Below are positions 50,528 through 59,132 of a stretch of 64,000 nt of DNA, in pieces. Within the stretch, counting starts at the first letter, position 1, and the number at the start of each line of letters is the position of its first letter. Origin of the DNA: Pseudomonadota bacterium (GTDB lineage: Bacteria > Myxococcota_A > Polyangia > GCA-2747355). The notes under the pieces are model-generated. The model did no database searches, was not told the DNA's origin, and saw only the letters and a program-made list of their open reading frames with translations. The DNA is taken from contig JADJTL010000003.1 of the NCBI GenBank assembly GCA_016711215.1, positions 496,001-560,000 on the forward strand, read 5' to 3'. The position numbers and the translations under genes are program-made.

Positions 50528-51492
50528 CCCGCCGCGGTGGCGCCCTGTCGCGCCTGACGCAGCTCGTAGAGACGCTCGGCGTAGGCGGCGTCCTCGATCC
50601 AGAGCCGAGCTGCCGCGCGCCGAATCCAAGGTCGCAAGAGGCCTGCCGCGCGACGCGCGAGGGCGAAACCGGCGCGATCCGAGGTCGCCAGCGTAGCTTC
50701 GATGATCGCGGTGCGGCCCGGATCGATCGGCGTGGCGTGCGTCTCCACCACCGAGCCGAGCCCCTCACCCGCAACGATCGTCATCACGATGCTGCGGGCA
50801 TCGGGGCAGTGAAAGCGCGCGTCCACCTCGACCGCGATCGCCCCCACGAGGCGATAGACCACGCGCACAGTGATCGCGTCCCCGGCCTGCTCCAGCACCC
50901 GCAGCGTCGCGAAGCTATGCGGGTGATAGTGGGCGCCATGCCACGGGTCGAGGCGGTTGGCGAGCACGTCGCGGGCGTCGCAAGCGGCCTCGCGGCGCAC
51001 GACGGCGTCGATGAAGCGCTGGGGGCGCGGCGCGAGGCGCGGCCGCTCGGCGGGCGGGTCCCGATCGGGCAACTGAACCCAAAGGAGCACGCCATCATCG
51101 AAGACCGGCAGCGGCTTCCAGCCGCCATGCCCCTCCGGGCCGAGCGTCAGGTCGTGCCACGGGCAGGCCAACCTCCCGCCGCAAACGCGGCCTTCGGAGA
51201 GGCGCGCCCCCAGATGGGGACAGGCCTCCGGCGCCACCCGCGGCTGCCCGTCGGCACGCCAGGCGACCAGCTCGCGCCCCGCGACGCGGTAGGGCCTCGG
51301 CCCCTCGATCGCGCGCGCGGCATCGAGGACATACCAACCACCGGGCGACCGCTCCGCCGCGTGCCTCAAGGCCCCAGCGATCCACGCCGGGCTGGCCTGC
51401 TGCCAGTCGGGACGCGAGGGTTCCGCGTTCGCTGCGGCCGGCAACCGACTACCGACGAGGATTTGCCTTCGTTTGGTCACGCTCACTTGCAT
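50524..51492 (-). CDS. Rieske [2Fe-2S] oxygenase of the carotenoid operon (DUF5914-like)
   Basis: 322 residues. The Rieske motif is Cys91-Pro-His93 and Cys110-Pro-Trp-His113 (CPH then CPWH, 16 residues apart). The C-terminal part contains DPWHGAHYHPHSF, which could supply non-haem iron ligands. I recall Rieske proteins of the DUF5914 type next to crtU in actinobacterial carotenoid clusters. It is the last gene of the operon, 8 bp after crtU, so a tailoring step such as ring or chain oxygenation of an aromatic carotenoid is likely. The exact reaction is unknown. Confidence 0.75.
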   Translation of the reverse strand: MQVSVTKRRQILVGSRLPAAANAEPSRPDWQQASPAWIAGALRHAAERSPGGWYVLDAARAIEGPRPYRVAGRELVAWRADGQPRVAPEACPHLGARLSEGRVCGGRLACPWHDLTLGPEGHGGWKPLPVFDDGVLLWVQLPDRDPPAERPRLAPRPQRFIDAVVRREAACDARDVLANRLDPWHGAHYHPHSFATLRVLEQAGDAITVRVVYRLVGAIAVEVDARFHCPDARSIVMTIVAGEGLGSVVETHATPIDPGRTAIIEATLATSDRAGFALARRAAGLLRPWIRRAAARLWIEDAAYAERLYELRQARQGATAAG

Positions 51493-51500
51493 CTCTCCTC

Positions 51501-53003
51501 CTAGCTCAGCAGCGGGGCGAGCAGGCCGCGCGTGGGCACCACCAGCAGCGGCTCCGAGCGTAGGCCATGCGGGGCCAGCAGATTGTTGGCGGCGAGGAAG
51601 CCCGACGACACGGCCTTCTCCATCAAGGCGCTGGGGAAGGGCAGCCGCAGCGCGTCGCCGGCGAGGGCGATCCCCGCGAAGGGCGTCGCCACCGTCGGCC
51701 GGTCGGCATGAGCGTGGGGCGCGAAGGCTGGGCAGTCGTCGCGCCAGAGGTAGCGCTCGTGGATCACAGCGGCCGCTCGCGTCTCCGGGTAGAGCGCGTG
51801 CAATCCAGCGAGCAGCTCGGCCCGCACCGCCTGCTCAGCGAGCGAGGGGGGCAGCGCGTAGGCGTGCAGCTCGACCACCGCACCACCGCTGCGCGCGGAC
51901 CACGCCGCGCTCTCGTCCTCGAAGCGATCGTAGAGCGAAATATTATCGAGCAGGCCGACGCCGGCCGTGCCGGCGAAGGGGGCACGCTCCGCCGCGAGCG
52001 GGCGGTCGAGCCACAGCCGTAGCACCGCGAAGGGTCGCGTCAGGGCCAGCCCTGCTACCTGGCGTCGGAAGGTCGGGTCCTTCAGCTCGGGCGAGTCGGC
52101 GACCAAGCGCTGCAGGGCCGCCACCGGAAGCGCCAGCACCACGAGGTCGGAGTCGATCGCGCCCGTGTCCGTGACGACCCGCCAGCCCGTCGCGCGGCGC
52201 TCGATCTTGCGCGCGCTCTCGCCGCGCTGCACGGTCGCCGCTCTTGCCAGCAGGTAGCGCTCCAGCGGCGCCCAGAGCGCCTGTGAGAAGGGCTTACGCA
52301 GCACGTCGAAGAGCAGCCCCTCGGGATTCCCGGTGAAGTAGAAATGAAACATCATCAGCAGCTCGGCCGCGCTCATCTCCTCCTCGGGATTGAAGAACGA
52401 GTGAGCAAAGACCTCGAAGAGCAGCTGCCGGGCGGCGGGCGGAAAGCGCAGGGAGTCGAGGTAGGCCCGCGCGGTCTCCCCGTCGAAGCGCCGGTAGGTC
52501 TGCTCCTGGTCGAAGGCCAGCATGCGCAAGGCTGCCCGCAGATCGACGCGCCGCAGCGCCCTCAGGCCGAGCGAGGGCGTGCGCCGCGTCAAGGCAACGA
52601 GGTTGAAGGGCGTTCGTCGCGGCAGCGCGCGAAAAGACTGCCGCGCGCCCCCGGGGCCGAGGATCGGGTAGTCCTCGAGGGCTTGCAGCATCGACAGGTC
52701 GGGGTCGAAGCGGCGAAGGAGCGCGCGCAGGTTGTAGTACTGGCGGAAGAAGGCGTGGAAGCCACGCTCCATCTCGAAGGGCTCGCCGTCGGGGAGCTGC
52801 TCGGTCCAGGCCCCTACCCTTCCACCGAGATACGCCTCACGCTCGATCCACGTCACGCTGACGCCGCGTTCGGCGAGCACCGTGGCCGCCGCCGCACCCG
52901 CGAGCCCGCCGCCCACGACGGTGCAGGTAAGGGGCACCGTCGGCTGCTCTTGGCCCGCGGGATGGGCGCCCTCGAGGCGCTCGGGACGTAGTCGGTGCTT
53001 CAT
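51501..53003 (-). CDS. crtU: Carotene desaturase/methyl-shifting aromatase CrtU
   Basis: 500 residues from ATG 53003 (GGAGG upstream). The FAD-binding start is VVGGGLAGAAAATVLAERG. MERGFHAFFRQYYNLRALLR, LLMMFHFYFTGNPEGL and FAHSFFNPEEEMSAAE are strong features of CrtU, which converts beta-ionone rings to aromatic phi-type rings by desaturation and methyl migration (isorenieratene in Streptomyces, Brevibacterium and green sulfur bacteria). Its partner CrtY lies in the same operon, so beta-carotene is the probable substrate. Confidence 0.88.
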   Translation of the reverse strand: MKHRLRPERLEGAHPAGQEQPTVPLTCTVVGGGLAGAAAATVLAERGVSVTWIEREAYLGGRVGAWTEQLPDGEPFEMERGFHAFFRQYYNLRALLRRFDPDLSMLQALEDYPILGPGGARQSFRALPRRTPFNLVALTRRTPSLGLRALRRVDLRAALRMLAFDQEQTYRRFDGETARAYLDSLRFPPAARQLLFEVFAHSFFNPEEEMSAAELLMMFHFYFTGNPEGLLFDVLRKPFSQALWAPLERYLLARAATVQRGESARKIERRATGWRVVTDTGAIDSDLVVLALPVAALQRLVADSPELKDPTFRRQVAGLALTRPFAVLRLWLDRPLAAERAPFAGTAGVGLLDNISLYDRFEDESAAWSARSGGAVVELHAYALPPSLAEQAVRAELLAGLHALYPETRAAAVIHERYLWRDDCPAFAPHAHADRPTVATPFAGIALAGDALRLPFPSALMEKAVSSGFLAANNLLAPHGLRSEPLLVVPTRGLLAPLLS

Positions 53004-53023
53004 CGCTGCCTCCACCGCGGCCG

Positions 53024-53497
53024 CTAGTAGTGGATCGGGATCCGGACCAGCTTGTGCTCGCCGGCGGCCAAGCGCAGCGCCGCATCGCGATAGCGCGGTG
53101 GTCCAAAGGCGCGCACCGCATCGCGGCTGACGCCGTAGCCCTCCTGCGGCAGGCCGAACAACCCGGTGTCCATCGCGCGGTCGCCGTCCTCGTCGTGGAG
53201 CACCCCCACCGCCAGGGTGCCGACCGGCACCGCGGAGAAACGCACGCGCGCCGTACCCCGAACAATTGTCACCTCGGCCCGGGCGCTGGCGGCGCGCCCA
53301 TCCGCAGGGAAGCCAGCCTCCCCGCGGTAGAGACCGACCAGGACCTTGCCGCCGTCGTGGCGCAGGCCGGTCACGACCACAATCACGTCGCCCGTCGCCC
53401 TGCGCCGCGGCGACCGCTGCGAGGGACTGCCGCCGGCACGGCTGCCGCTGCTCAGCACGGCGAGCAACGCGAGCGAGACCGCCCAGGGTGCGTTCAT
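53024..53497 (-). CDS. Exported DUF2141 protein
   Basis: 157 residues with a signal peptide (AVSLALLAVLSSGSRAG). The body has VVVTGLRHDGGKVLVGLYRG, VPVGTLAVGVLHDEDGD and DTGLFGLPQEGYGVS, the standard pattern of DUF2141, a small periplasmic beta-sandwich often found in carotenoid gene clusters. It overlaps crtB by 4 bp and precedes crtU by 20 bp. Carrying or stabilising pigment is a guess. Confidence 0.82.
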   Translation of the reverse strand: MNAPWAVSLALLAVLSSGSRAGGSPSQRSPRRRATGDVIVVVTGLRHDGGKVLVGLYRGEAGFPADGRAASARAEVTIVRGTARVRFSAVPVGTLAVGVLHDEDGDRAMDTGLFGLPQEGYGVSRDAVRAFGPPRYRDAALRLAAGEHKLVRIPIHY

Positions 53498-54447
53498 CGG
53501 CGACCTCCAGCCTCGGACAGCCAGAGCTCTGCCGAGGGCGCGACCAGGCCGAGCGGCGCGCGGATCGGACTGCCCCAGCGACGCCAGCCGCTGAGCAGAC
53601 CGAGAGCGAGCGCGCGCAGCAGCAGCCCGAGCTTGTAACTCCCAGAGACGACCGCGCGGCCGGCGGCGATCTCGAAGCGCCGCGCGGCGATCACGCGCCC
53701 GATGCGCGAATAGATCAGCCGCGCCGCTCGCACGGCCAGGCTGCAGCGCAGCGGCAGCTCTGCCAGTCCCTGGTCGCCAGAGAGGTAGAAGCGATCGGCC
53801 AACGACAGGAGCTCGCGCACCGAGCTGGCCATCGCCTGGCGCCAGGAGCGCGGGAGCTCCGCCCCAGGCTCCACCGAGCCTGCGGCGCCATGCCGCGACA
53901 ACAGCTCCCAGGGGAGGTAGCGCCGGCCATTTGACCAGTCCTCAGCGACATCGCGGCAGATGTTCGTGAGCTGCATGGCGAGACCGAGATGGACGGCGTG
54001 CCGCAGGGCTCGCTCGCTGCGCACGCCCATCACGTGACACATCATCAGGCCGACGGTTCCGGCGACCCGATAGCAATAGAGCAGCAGCTCGTCGACCGTC
54101 TCGTAGGCCGCGCCCGCGGCATCCATCGCCATCCCCGCGAGGAGCTCATCAGCGTAGCGGCGCGGAATGCGCCGTTCGCGAACCACCTGCTGAAAGGCCG
54201 ACAGAATCGGCTCCTTCGGCGTGCGCGCCGAGTAGACGAGGTCGACCTCGCTCCGCAGCACCAGGACGGCCGCGGCGGCGGCCCCTGGCGGGCAGCGGTC
54301 GACGGCGTCATCAGCGCGGCGGCAGAAGGCGTAGATCACCGCCGCGTCGTCGCGGACGCTGCGCCGCAAGAGCTTCGCGGCCAGCCAGAAGCTGCGCGAG
54401 CCGCCCGCCATCATCCGGCGCGCCAGAGCCTTGCGCGCATCGATCAC
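53494..54447 (-). CDS. crtB: Phytoene synthase
   Basis: 317 residues. It condenses two GGPP to phytoene. The two Asp-rich motifs are present: RRADDAVD at about 43-50 and NICRDVAEDWSNGRRYLP at about 161-178. SRSFWLAAKLL near the start is also typical. It overlaps crtI by 4 bp upstream and the DUF2141 gene by 4 bp downstream. The C-terminus (about 275-317) is hydrophobic and longer than in enterobacterial CrtB. Confidence 0.93.
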   Translation of the reverse strand: MIDARKALARRMMAGGSRSFWLAAKLLRRSVRDDAAVIYAFCRRADDAVDRCPPGAAAAAVLVLRSEVDLVYSARTPKEPILSAFQQVVRERRIPRRYADELLAGMAMDAAGAAYETVDELLLYCYRVAGTVGLMMCHVMGVRSERALRHAVHLGLAMQLTNICRDVAEDWSNGRRYLPWELLSRHGAAGSVEPGAELPRSWRQAMASSVRELLSLADRFYLSGDQGLAELPLRCSLAVRAARLIYSRIGRVIAARRFEIAAGRAVVSGSYKLGLLLRALALGLLSGWRRWGSPIRAPLGLVAPSAELWLSEAGGRR

Positions 54448-55958
54448 GCCGCCTCCTCTCGGCTGATCCCCAGATCGGAAAGGATGACGCTGGCAGTGGC
54501 TTTGGCGGAGTTGATCACCCCGGGCAGGCCCGCGCCAGGATGAGTCCCAGCGCCGACCAGGTAGAGGCCTGGGATGCGCGGATCGCGATTATGGGGCCGG
54601 AACCAGGCGCTCTGCATCAGCGTCGGCGCGCAGGAAAAGGCCGAGCCATGATAGCTGCGCAGGTCGTCTCGAAAGGAGAGGGGCGTCATCCAGCGCCGCG
54701 TCACCACGTGCCGACGCAGGTCCGGCATGACGGACTCGAGCGTGGCGAGGATGCGATCGGCGTAGGCAGGCGCGATCGCCTCCCAATCGAGGGGCGCGTG
54801 GCCGAGGTGGGGCACCGGCGACAACACGTAGAAGGCACCGTGACCGGGCGGCGCGAGTGAAGGGTCGGTGACGGTCGGCGCGTGGAGATAGAGGCTGTAG
54901 TCCGCCGGCAGCTCGTGGCCGTGGAAGATGTCGCGCAGCAATCCCTTGTACCGTGGTCCGAAGATCACGGAGTGGTGGACGACCTCGTCGGCGTAGCTGC
55001 GATCGGTGCCGAAGTAGAGCACGAAGAGCGACATCGACCAGTCGAGCTGCTCCACCGCCCGGCGGGCGCGATCGGCCGCTGGCGCGCCCTGGTAGAGGTC
55101 CGCGTAGGTATGGCGCAGGTCGGCGTTGGAGACCACGAGATCGTAGCTCTCTTCGCTGCCCTCTGCTGCCCGTAGCAGATGGCGGGTCCGGCCGCGCACC
55201 TCGCTCAGCCGGATGTGCTCCACGGGCGTGGCGAGGCGAAGCTCACCACCGAGCGAGCGGAAGAGCTCGACGAGTGAGCGCACGAGGGCACCAGTTCCCC
55301 CGCGCGGAAAGAAGACCCCCCATTTGCGCTCCAGGTAGTGGATCAGCGTGTAGATCGCGCTGGTCTCGAAGGGGTTGCCGCCTACCAAGAGCGCGTGGAA
55401 GCTGAGCGCCTGGCGCACGTGCTCGTCGTCAACAAAGCGGCTGACGGCGGCGTAAACCGAGCGGTCGGCGCGGAGGCGCGCGAGCCGCGGGGCGACGCGC
55501 ACCATGTCCATGAAGCGCAGAAAGGGGGTCGCCGCGAGCTCCTCGTAGCCGGCCTCGAACACGCGCTTCGAGTAGGCTACGAAGCGCTGATACCCGGCTG
55601 CCTCGCGCTCGCCGCGCTTGCGCAGCTCCGCGGTCAGATCACCCGTGTAGTCGAGCCTGTCGCCGTCCGGCCAGAGCAGGCGATAAAAGGGGGTGACCGG
55701 CAGCAGCTCGACGTGGTCGGCCAGGCGCTGGCCGCCGACCGCAAAGAGCTCCTCGAGGCAATGGGGCGCCGTGATCACCGTGGGACCGGCGTCGAAGGTG
55801 AAGCCGTCCTGTTCGTAGACATAGGCGCGTCCACCCGGCCTGTCGCGAGCCTCGTAGACGGTGGTACTGACGCCGGCAGCTTGCAGCCGTATCGCTGCCG
55901 CCAGACCACCGAAGCCGCTGCCGATCACCGCCGCCCGGCGCACCGTCCGCTCAGCCAT
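54444..55958 (-). CDS. crtI: Phytoene desaturase (CrtI family)
   Basis: 504 residues. FAD-dependent desaturation of phytoene, most likely to lycopene given crtY. The dinucleotide site is AVIGSGFGGLAAAIRLQAAG, followed by RDRPGGRAYVYEQDGFTFDAGPT. The C-terminal signature is GLYLVGAGTHPGAGLPGVI. It overlaps crtE by 8 bp and crtB by 4 bp. Confidence 0.93.
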   Translation of the reverse strand: MAERTVRRAAVIGSGFGGLAAAIRLQAAGVSTTVYEARDRPGGRAYVYEQDGFTFDAGPTVITAPHCLEELFAVGGQRLADHVELLPVTPFYRLLWPDGDRLDYTGDLTAELRKRGEREAAGYQRFVAYSKRVFEAGYEELAATPFLRFMDMVRVAPRLARLRADRSVYAAVSRFVDDEHVRQALSFHALLVGGNPFETSAIYTLIHYLERKWGVFFPRGGTGALVRSLVELFRSLGGELRLATPVEHIRLSEVRGRTRHLLRAAEGSEESYDLVVSNADLRHTYADLYQGAPAADRARRAVEQLDWSMSLFVLYFGTDRSYADEVVHHSVIFGPRYKGLLRDIFHGHELPADYSLYLHAPTVTDPSLAPPGHGAFYVLSPVPHLGHAPLDWEAIAPAYADRILATLESVMPDLRRHVVTRRWMTPLSFRDDLRSYHGSAFSCAPTLMQSAWFRPHNRDPRIPGLYLVGAGTHPGAGLPGVINSAKATASVILSDLGISREEAA

Positions 55959-56985
55959 AGCTCTTCCTCATGCGATCGAAGTCGCGCACCAGCGCGCCGA
56001 GGGCCCGCGATGGCCCAACCTCCCGCCGCAGGCCCGCCAGGGCAGCGTCGAGGTGCTGGTCTGCCTGCCGCCGGCCGATCAGGGTGACGTGCTGCCGGAG
56101 GATCGCGCGCAGCCGTTGCGGATCGCCGCCATCAGCGACCTTCTTCGCCTCGGCCTGGGCGCGGGCGTAGCTGCGCGGGTCGGCCTGCGCCGCGAGCCAG
56201 GCCCAGGGCCAGGTCGGTCGCGCGCCGCGCAGATCCTCGAGGCCCTTCTCCGCGCGATCCTCGCTGGTCAAACCGCCAAGGTCATCGAGCATCTGCAAGC
56301 CCACACCGGCCTGCCGGCCGAAGGCCGCGAGGGCCTCCACCCGCTCACGCGCGGCGCCGGCGGCGATCGCGCCCATCGAGGCGGCGAGCCCCATTAGCGC
56401 GCTGGTCTTGAGCGCCGTCGTGGCCTCGACGATCGGTGGCAACTCGGCGGCGGCCAGCGCGTGTACCTTGCAGCTCAAATCGAGCGCCTGACCCTGATGA
56501 CAGCGCAAAACCGTCGTCGAGATCTGCTCGAAGAGCGCGAGCTTCGCGCTGGTCGGCAGCGCCATCCGCCCGAGGCGGGCGAGCGGCCAGAAGTAGAGCC
56601 AGTTGCCGGCGTTGAGCGCCGTCGGCAGACCGTAGAGCTCGTGCAGCGCGGGCGCGCCGCGCCGGGTCTTCGAGCCGTCCTGGAGATCGTCGACGATCAG
56701 CGAGCCCGCGTGGAGCATCTCGACCAGATAGGGCAACTCGCGCGGTTGAGCGCCCGGGCGGCCGCCGCCGAGCGCCCAAGAGGCCTCCACCAGGTTCGCG
56801 CGCAGCTCCTTGCCCGGACGATCGATGAAGTCGGCCAGCGGTCCGCCAAGCGCCCGCTCCCAGACGGCAGTGGGTACCCGCAGCGCCGACCAGGGCGCCT
56901 CGTCCATCGCGGGCATCGGGTTCAGCACCTCGCGCAGGAGCTGAGCCAGGAAGGGCCGCTGCACCTCGGCAGCCTGTGATTTCAT
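55951..56985 (-). CDS. crtE: Geranylgeranyl diphosphate synthase-type polyprenyl synthetase
   Basis: 344 residues. It supplies GGPP for phytoene synthesis. The first Asp-rich motif is DDLQD (99-103) in LIVDDLQDGSKTRRG. The second is QMLDDLGGL (234-238), where the final Asp of DDxxD is Gly. Conserved basic region KELRANL and the later EDLRGARPTWPWAW are present. The start overlaps the crtY stop by 4 bp. Chain length (C20) is inferred from the operon. Confidence 0.88.
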   Translation of the reverse strand: MKSQAAEVQRPFLAQLLREVLNPMPAMDEAPWSALRVPTAVWERALGGPLADFIDRPGKELRANLVEASWALGGGRPGAQPRELPYLVEMLHAGSLIVDDLQDGSKTRRGAPALHELYGLPTALNAGNWLYFWPLARLGRMALPTSAKLALFEQISTTVLRCHQGQALDLSCKVHALAAAELPPIVEATTALKTSALMGLAASMGAIAAGAARERVEALAAFGRQAGVGLQMLDDLGGLTSEDRAEKGLEDLRGARPTWPWAWLAAQADPRSYARAQAEAKKVADGGDPQRLRAILRQHVTLIGRRQADQHLDAALAGLRREVGPSRALGALVRDFDRMRKSYG

Positions 56986-58181
56986 GAGACGCCTCCGATC
57001 AAGGCTAGGGCCTTGCGCAACGAAATGCCTTCGGGCGGGCGCCCGAGCAGGATGCGGGCGCGGTCGGCGCGCGTCATCTCGAGGCGATAGAAGCGGTTGA
57101 TCAGCGCTTCGGGCAGCCCGAAAAAGCGCTCGAAGACGTTGCGCATCGCGTCGTCAGGGAAGCAGCGAAAGAGCAGCGCGTTCAGCCTCCGTGCAAAGCG
57201 CGCCTGATCGGCGTAGCTCCGCCGCAACGCCGCCAACGCCCGCTCCGCCTCTCGCGGGAGGGCCTCCGCCAGCGCCAGGGCCACGCGCAAGGCGATCGGC
57301 AGCGAATAGCCAGTGGCCGGGTGGAAGAAGCCGCCCGCGTAGCCGATCTGCGCGGCAGCAGCTCGCGGCGGGTCGCTTTGCTCTTGCATCGGCATCGGCA
57401 GCACGCCCATCTCCTCGCGCGTCACAGCGTCGACGAGCAGGCCCTGCCGCGCGGCGTAGGCCAGCGCCCGCGCGCGATAGCGCTCGCGATCGAGCTCGGG
57501 GCGGACGGAGAAGCAGGTGTCCTCGACAAGGACGCGGTCCGCGGCCAGCGGCAGCAGATAGAAGAAGCGAAGACCGTCCTGCTGCACGCCCGTGGCATCC
57601 ATCAGCAGCGGAGCTCGGAACGCGTGGGCCCGCGCGAGCCGCAGCTCGAGCCCAAGGAACTTCTGGTAGCCAAACGCGGCCTCGTTGAGCCCCAGTCGCG
57701 GACCGCGTCCGTCGAGCACCACCTGCGCGGAGAGCACCCGCCCATCGGCGAGACGAAGGCTTCGCGGCGCGACCTCCATCGCCTCCGCGCCCAGCTGCAG
57801 CTCGGCGTGGGGCGCCGCCCGTACCACCGCTTGCACGCGCTCGTTCAGCCGCTCGGCGGTGACGCAGACGTAGGGCGAGCGCAAGACGCGCCGGCGTCTC
57901 GGGAAGCGGACCTCATGCTCGGCCCAGCGGTGCACCACCAGGGGCTCGAGCAAGGCGCGGCTGTCGGCCGGAAGGCCGTCTTCGTGTACGCACCAGGTGT
58001 GGTTCCCCGCGAGTCGTGGGCCGCGTTCGACGATCGCGAGCCGGGTTTGGGGGCGGCGGGCGAGGAGCGCCAGGGCCACGAGGCCGGCGGAGAGGCCGCC
58101 ACCGACGATCGCCACGTCGTAGGGCTGGGAGGCCCCAGAACGGTTGGAGGCGGCGGCGGGTTGAGCGCTTGATTTGTCCAT
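56982..58181 (-). CDS. crtY: Lycopene beta-cyclase (CrtY type)
   Basis: 399 residues from ATG 58181. The dinucleotide-binding start is VAIVGGGLSAGLVALALLAR. GNHTWCVHEDGLP, VVLDGRG, MDATGVQQDGLRFFYLLPL, VLVEDTCFS and YAGGFFHPATGYSLPIAL follow the CrtY pattern. It closes lycopene ends into beta rings, which CrtU can then aromatise. No ribosome site precedes the ATG, and the putative transcription start lies only a few bases upstream, so the mRNA may be nearly leaderless. It is the first gene of the seven-gene operon. Confidence 0.9.
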   Translation of the reverse strand: MDKSSAQPAAASNRSGASQPYDVAIVGGGLSAGLVALALLARRPQTRLAIVERGPRLAGNHTWCVHEDGLPADSRALLEPLVVHRWAEHEVRFPRRRRVLRSPYVCVTAERLNERVQAVVRAAPHAELQLGAEAMEVAPRSLRLADGRVLSAQVVLDGRGPRLGLNEAAFGYQKFLGLELRLARAHAFRAPLLMDATGVQQDGLRFFYLLPLAADRVLVEDTCFSVRPELDRERYRARALAYAARQGLLVDAVTREEMGVLPMPMQEQSDPPRAAAAQIGYAGGFFHPATGYSLPIALRVALALAEALPREAERALAALRRSYADQARFARRLNALLFRCFPDDAMRNVFERFFGLPEALINRFYRLEMTRADRARILLGRPPEGISLRKALALIGGVS

Positions 58182-58191
58182 AACGACCAAC

Positions 58192-58220
58192 ACAATGGAC
58201 GACATGGTCGACTGTGTCAA
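58192..58220 (-). promoter_or_regulatory. Probable promoter and operator region of the carotenoid operon
   Basis: On the minus strand TTGACA (58220-58215) and CATTGT (58197-58192) are 17 bp apart. The start site would fall near 58185, 4 nt before the crtY ATG. The region is clearly AT-richer than its surroundings. GTCCAT (58177-58182) and ATGGAC (58195-58200) form an inverted repeat around the -10. AACGACCAA occurs at 58182-58190 and again 55 bp away at 58237-58245. These are candidate sites for the divergent B12-domain regulator. Confidence 0.55.
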
Positions 58221-58253
58221 GTACAAGGTTGACCTCAACGACCAATTCGACTA

Positions 58254-58289
58254 TTTCATCCGGATGGAGGATTTCATCCGGATGGAAGA
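58254..58289. repeat. Tandem 18-bp repeat containing the palindrome CATCCGGATG
   Basis: TTTCATCCGGATGGAGGA (58254-58271) is followed at once by TTTCATCCGGATGGAAGA (58272-58289). Each holds the perfect palindrome CATCCGGATG, at 58257-58266 and 58275-58284. The repeat spans the likely start of the regulator gene and supplies its GGAGG ribosome site, so it could be an autoregulatory operator or a simple duplication. Confidence 0.75.
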
Positions 58290-59121
58290 GAAGACCGGGC
58301 TGGAGCTCCTCACCACCCAGGAAGCGGCGCGGCTGCTGGGGGTCGGCACTACGAGCGTCAAACGTTGGGCGGAGGCTGGAGTGCTGGCCTGCGTCAAGAC
58401 GCCCGGCGGGCACCGCCGTTACCCGCGGGCAGCCGTCGAGGCCTTGCTCGCCGACGAGGCCAGGTGGTCGACTCAGCGCCCGGCCTCGGGCGCGCCTCCA
58501 GGCGTCGAGGTCGCCGAGGGTTGGACCGCCGCCTGGGTGGCGCTGCTGATCAGCGGCGGCGAGCCCGAGGACGTCACCCGGGCCTTGCTCGCCGAGCGCG
58601 ATGCCGCGGGCAGTTGGTGGCGCGTGGGCGACCGGCTCGCTGCCGTGTTGAAGGCGATCGGTCAGCGTTGGGCGCACGGCCAACTGACGGTGCTGCAGGA
58701 GCACCTCGCCTCCGAGCGCCTGGCCCGCGGGCTCACGCGCGCGCTGCCGAGCATCGTGATCCCTGCGGGCGCCAGGCGCGCCCTGCTGCTGGTGGCGCCC
58801 GGTGACGATCACACCCTGGGCCTGAGGCTGGCCGAGCTCGCCCTGCGCGAGGCCGGCTGGGATACTGAGTGGGCCGGACGGCGCACACCGATCGAGGAGC
58901 TCGCGCGCTTCGCCCGCGAGCGGCGAATCAGCCTGGTGGCCGTTTCCGCCTCGGAGGCCTCCTTCGATCAGCTGGCGTTGCGGGCGCTCGCGACTCAGCT
59001 CGGGGTGATCTGCAGAGCCACCGGCGCCCTGCTCCTGCTCGGCGGCGAGGGCGCGTGGCCAGACCCTCCTCCCTACGGACACCGGCTACGCTCGCTCGCC
59101 TCGCTACCCGACGCGCGCTAG
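58282..59121 (+). CDS. CarH-like B12-binding transcriptional regulator (predicted light sensor)
   Basis: 279 residues from ATG 58282, with GGAGG 11 bp upstream; in-frame starts exist at 58174, 58195, 58204 and 58264. An excisionase/MerR-like helix-turn-helix (about 8-56, [20 protein letters not shown] then [18 protein letters not shown]) is followed by a four-helix bundle with Trp130-x9-Glu140-His141 ([15 protein letters not shown]). This is the Wx9EH motif of adenosylcobalamin photoreceptors. A Rossmann domain has DDHTLG with His177 as the likely cobalt ligand. It is divergent to the crt operon. By analogy with CarH it should repress crt genes in the dark and release on light. That is inference from motifs and position. 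Confidence 0.83.
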   Translation: MEEKTGLELLTTQEAARLLGVGTTSVKRWAEAGVLACVKTPGGHRRYPRAAVEALLADEARWSTQRPASGAPPGVEVAEGWTAAWVALLISGGEPEDVTRALLAERDAAGSWWRVGDRLAAVLKAIGQRWAHGQLTVLQEHLASERLARGLTRALPSIVIPAGARRALLLVAPGDDHTLGLRLAELALREAGWDTEWAGRRTPIEELARFARERRISLVAVSASEASFDQLALRALATQLGVICRATGALLLLGGEGAWPDPPPYGHRLRSLASLPDAR

Positions 59122-59132
59122 AGTGGGCGGCG

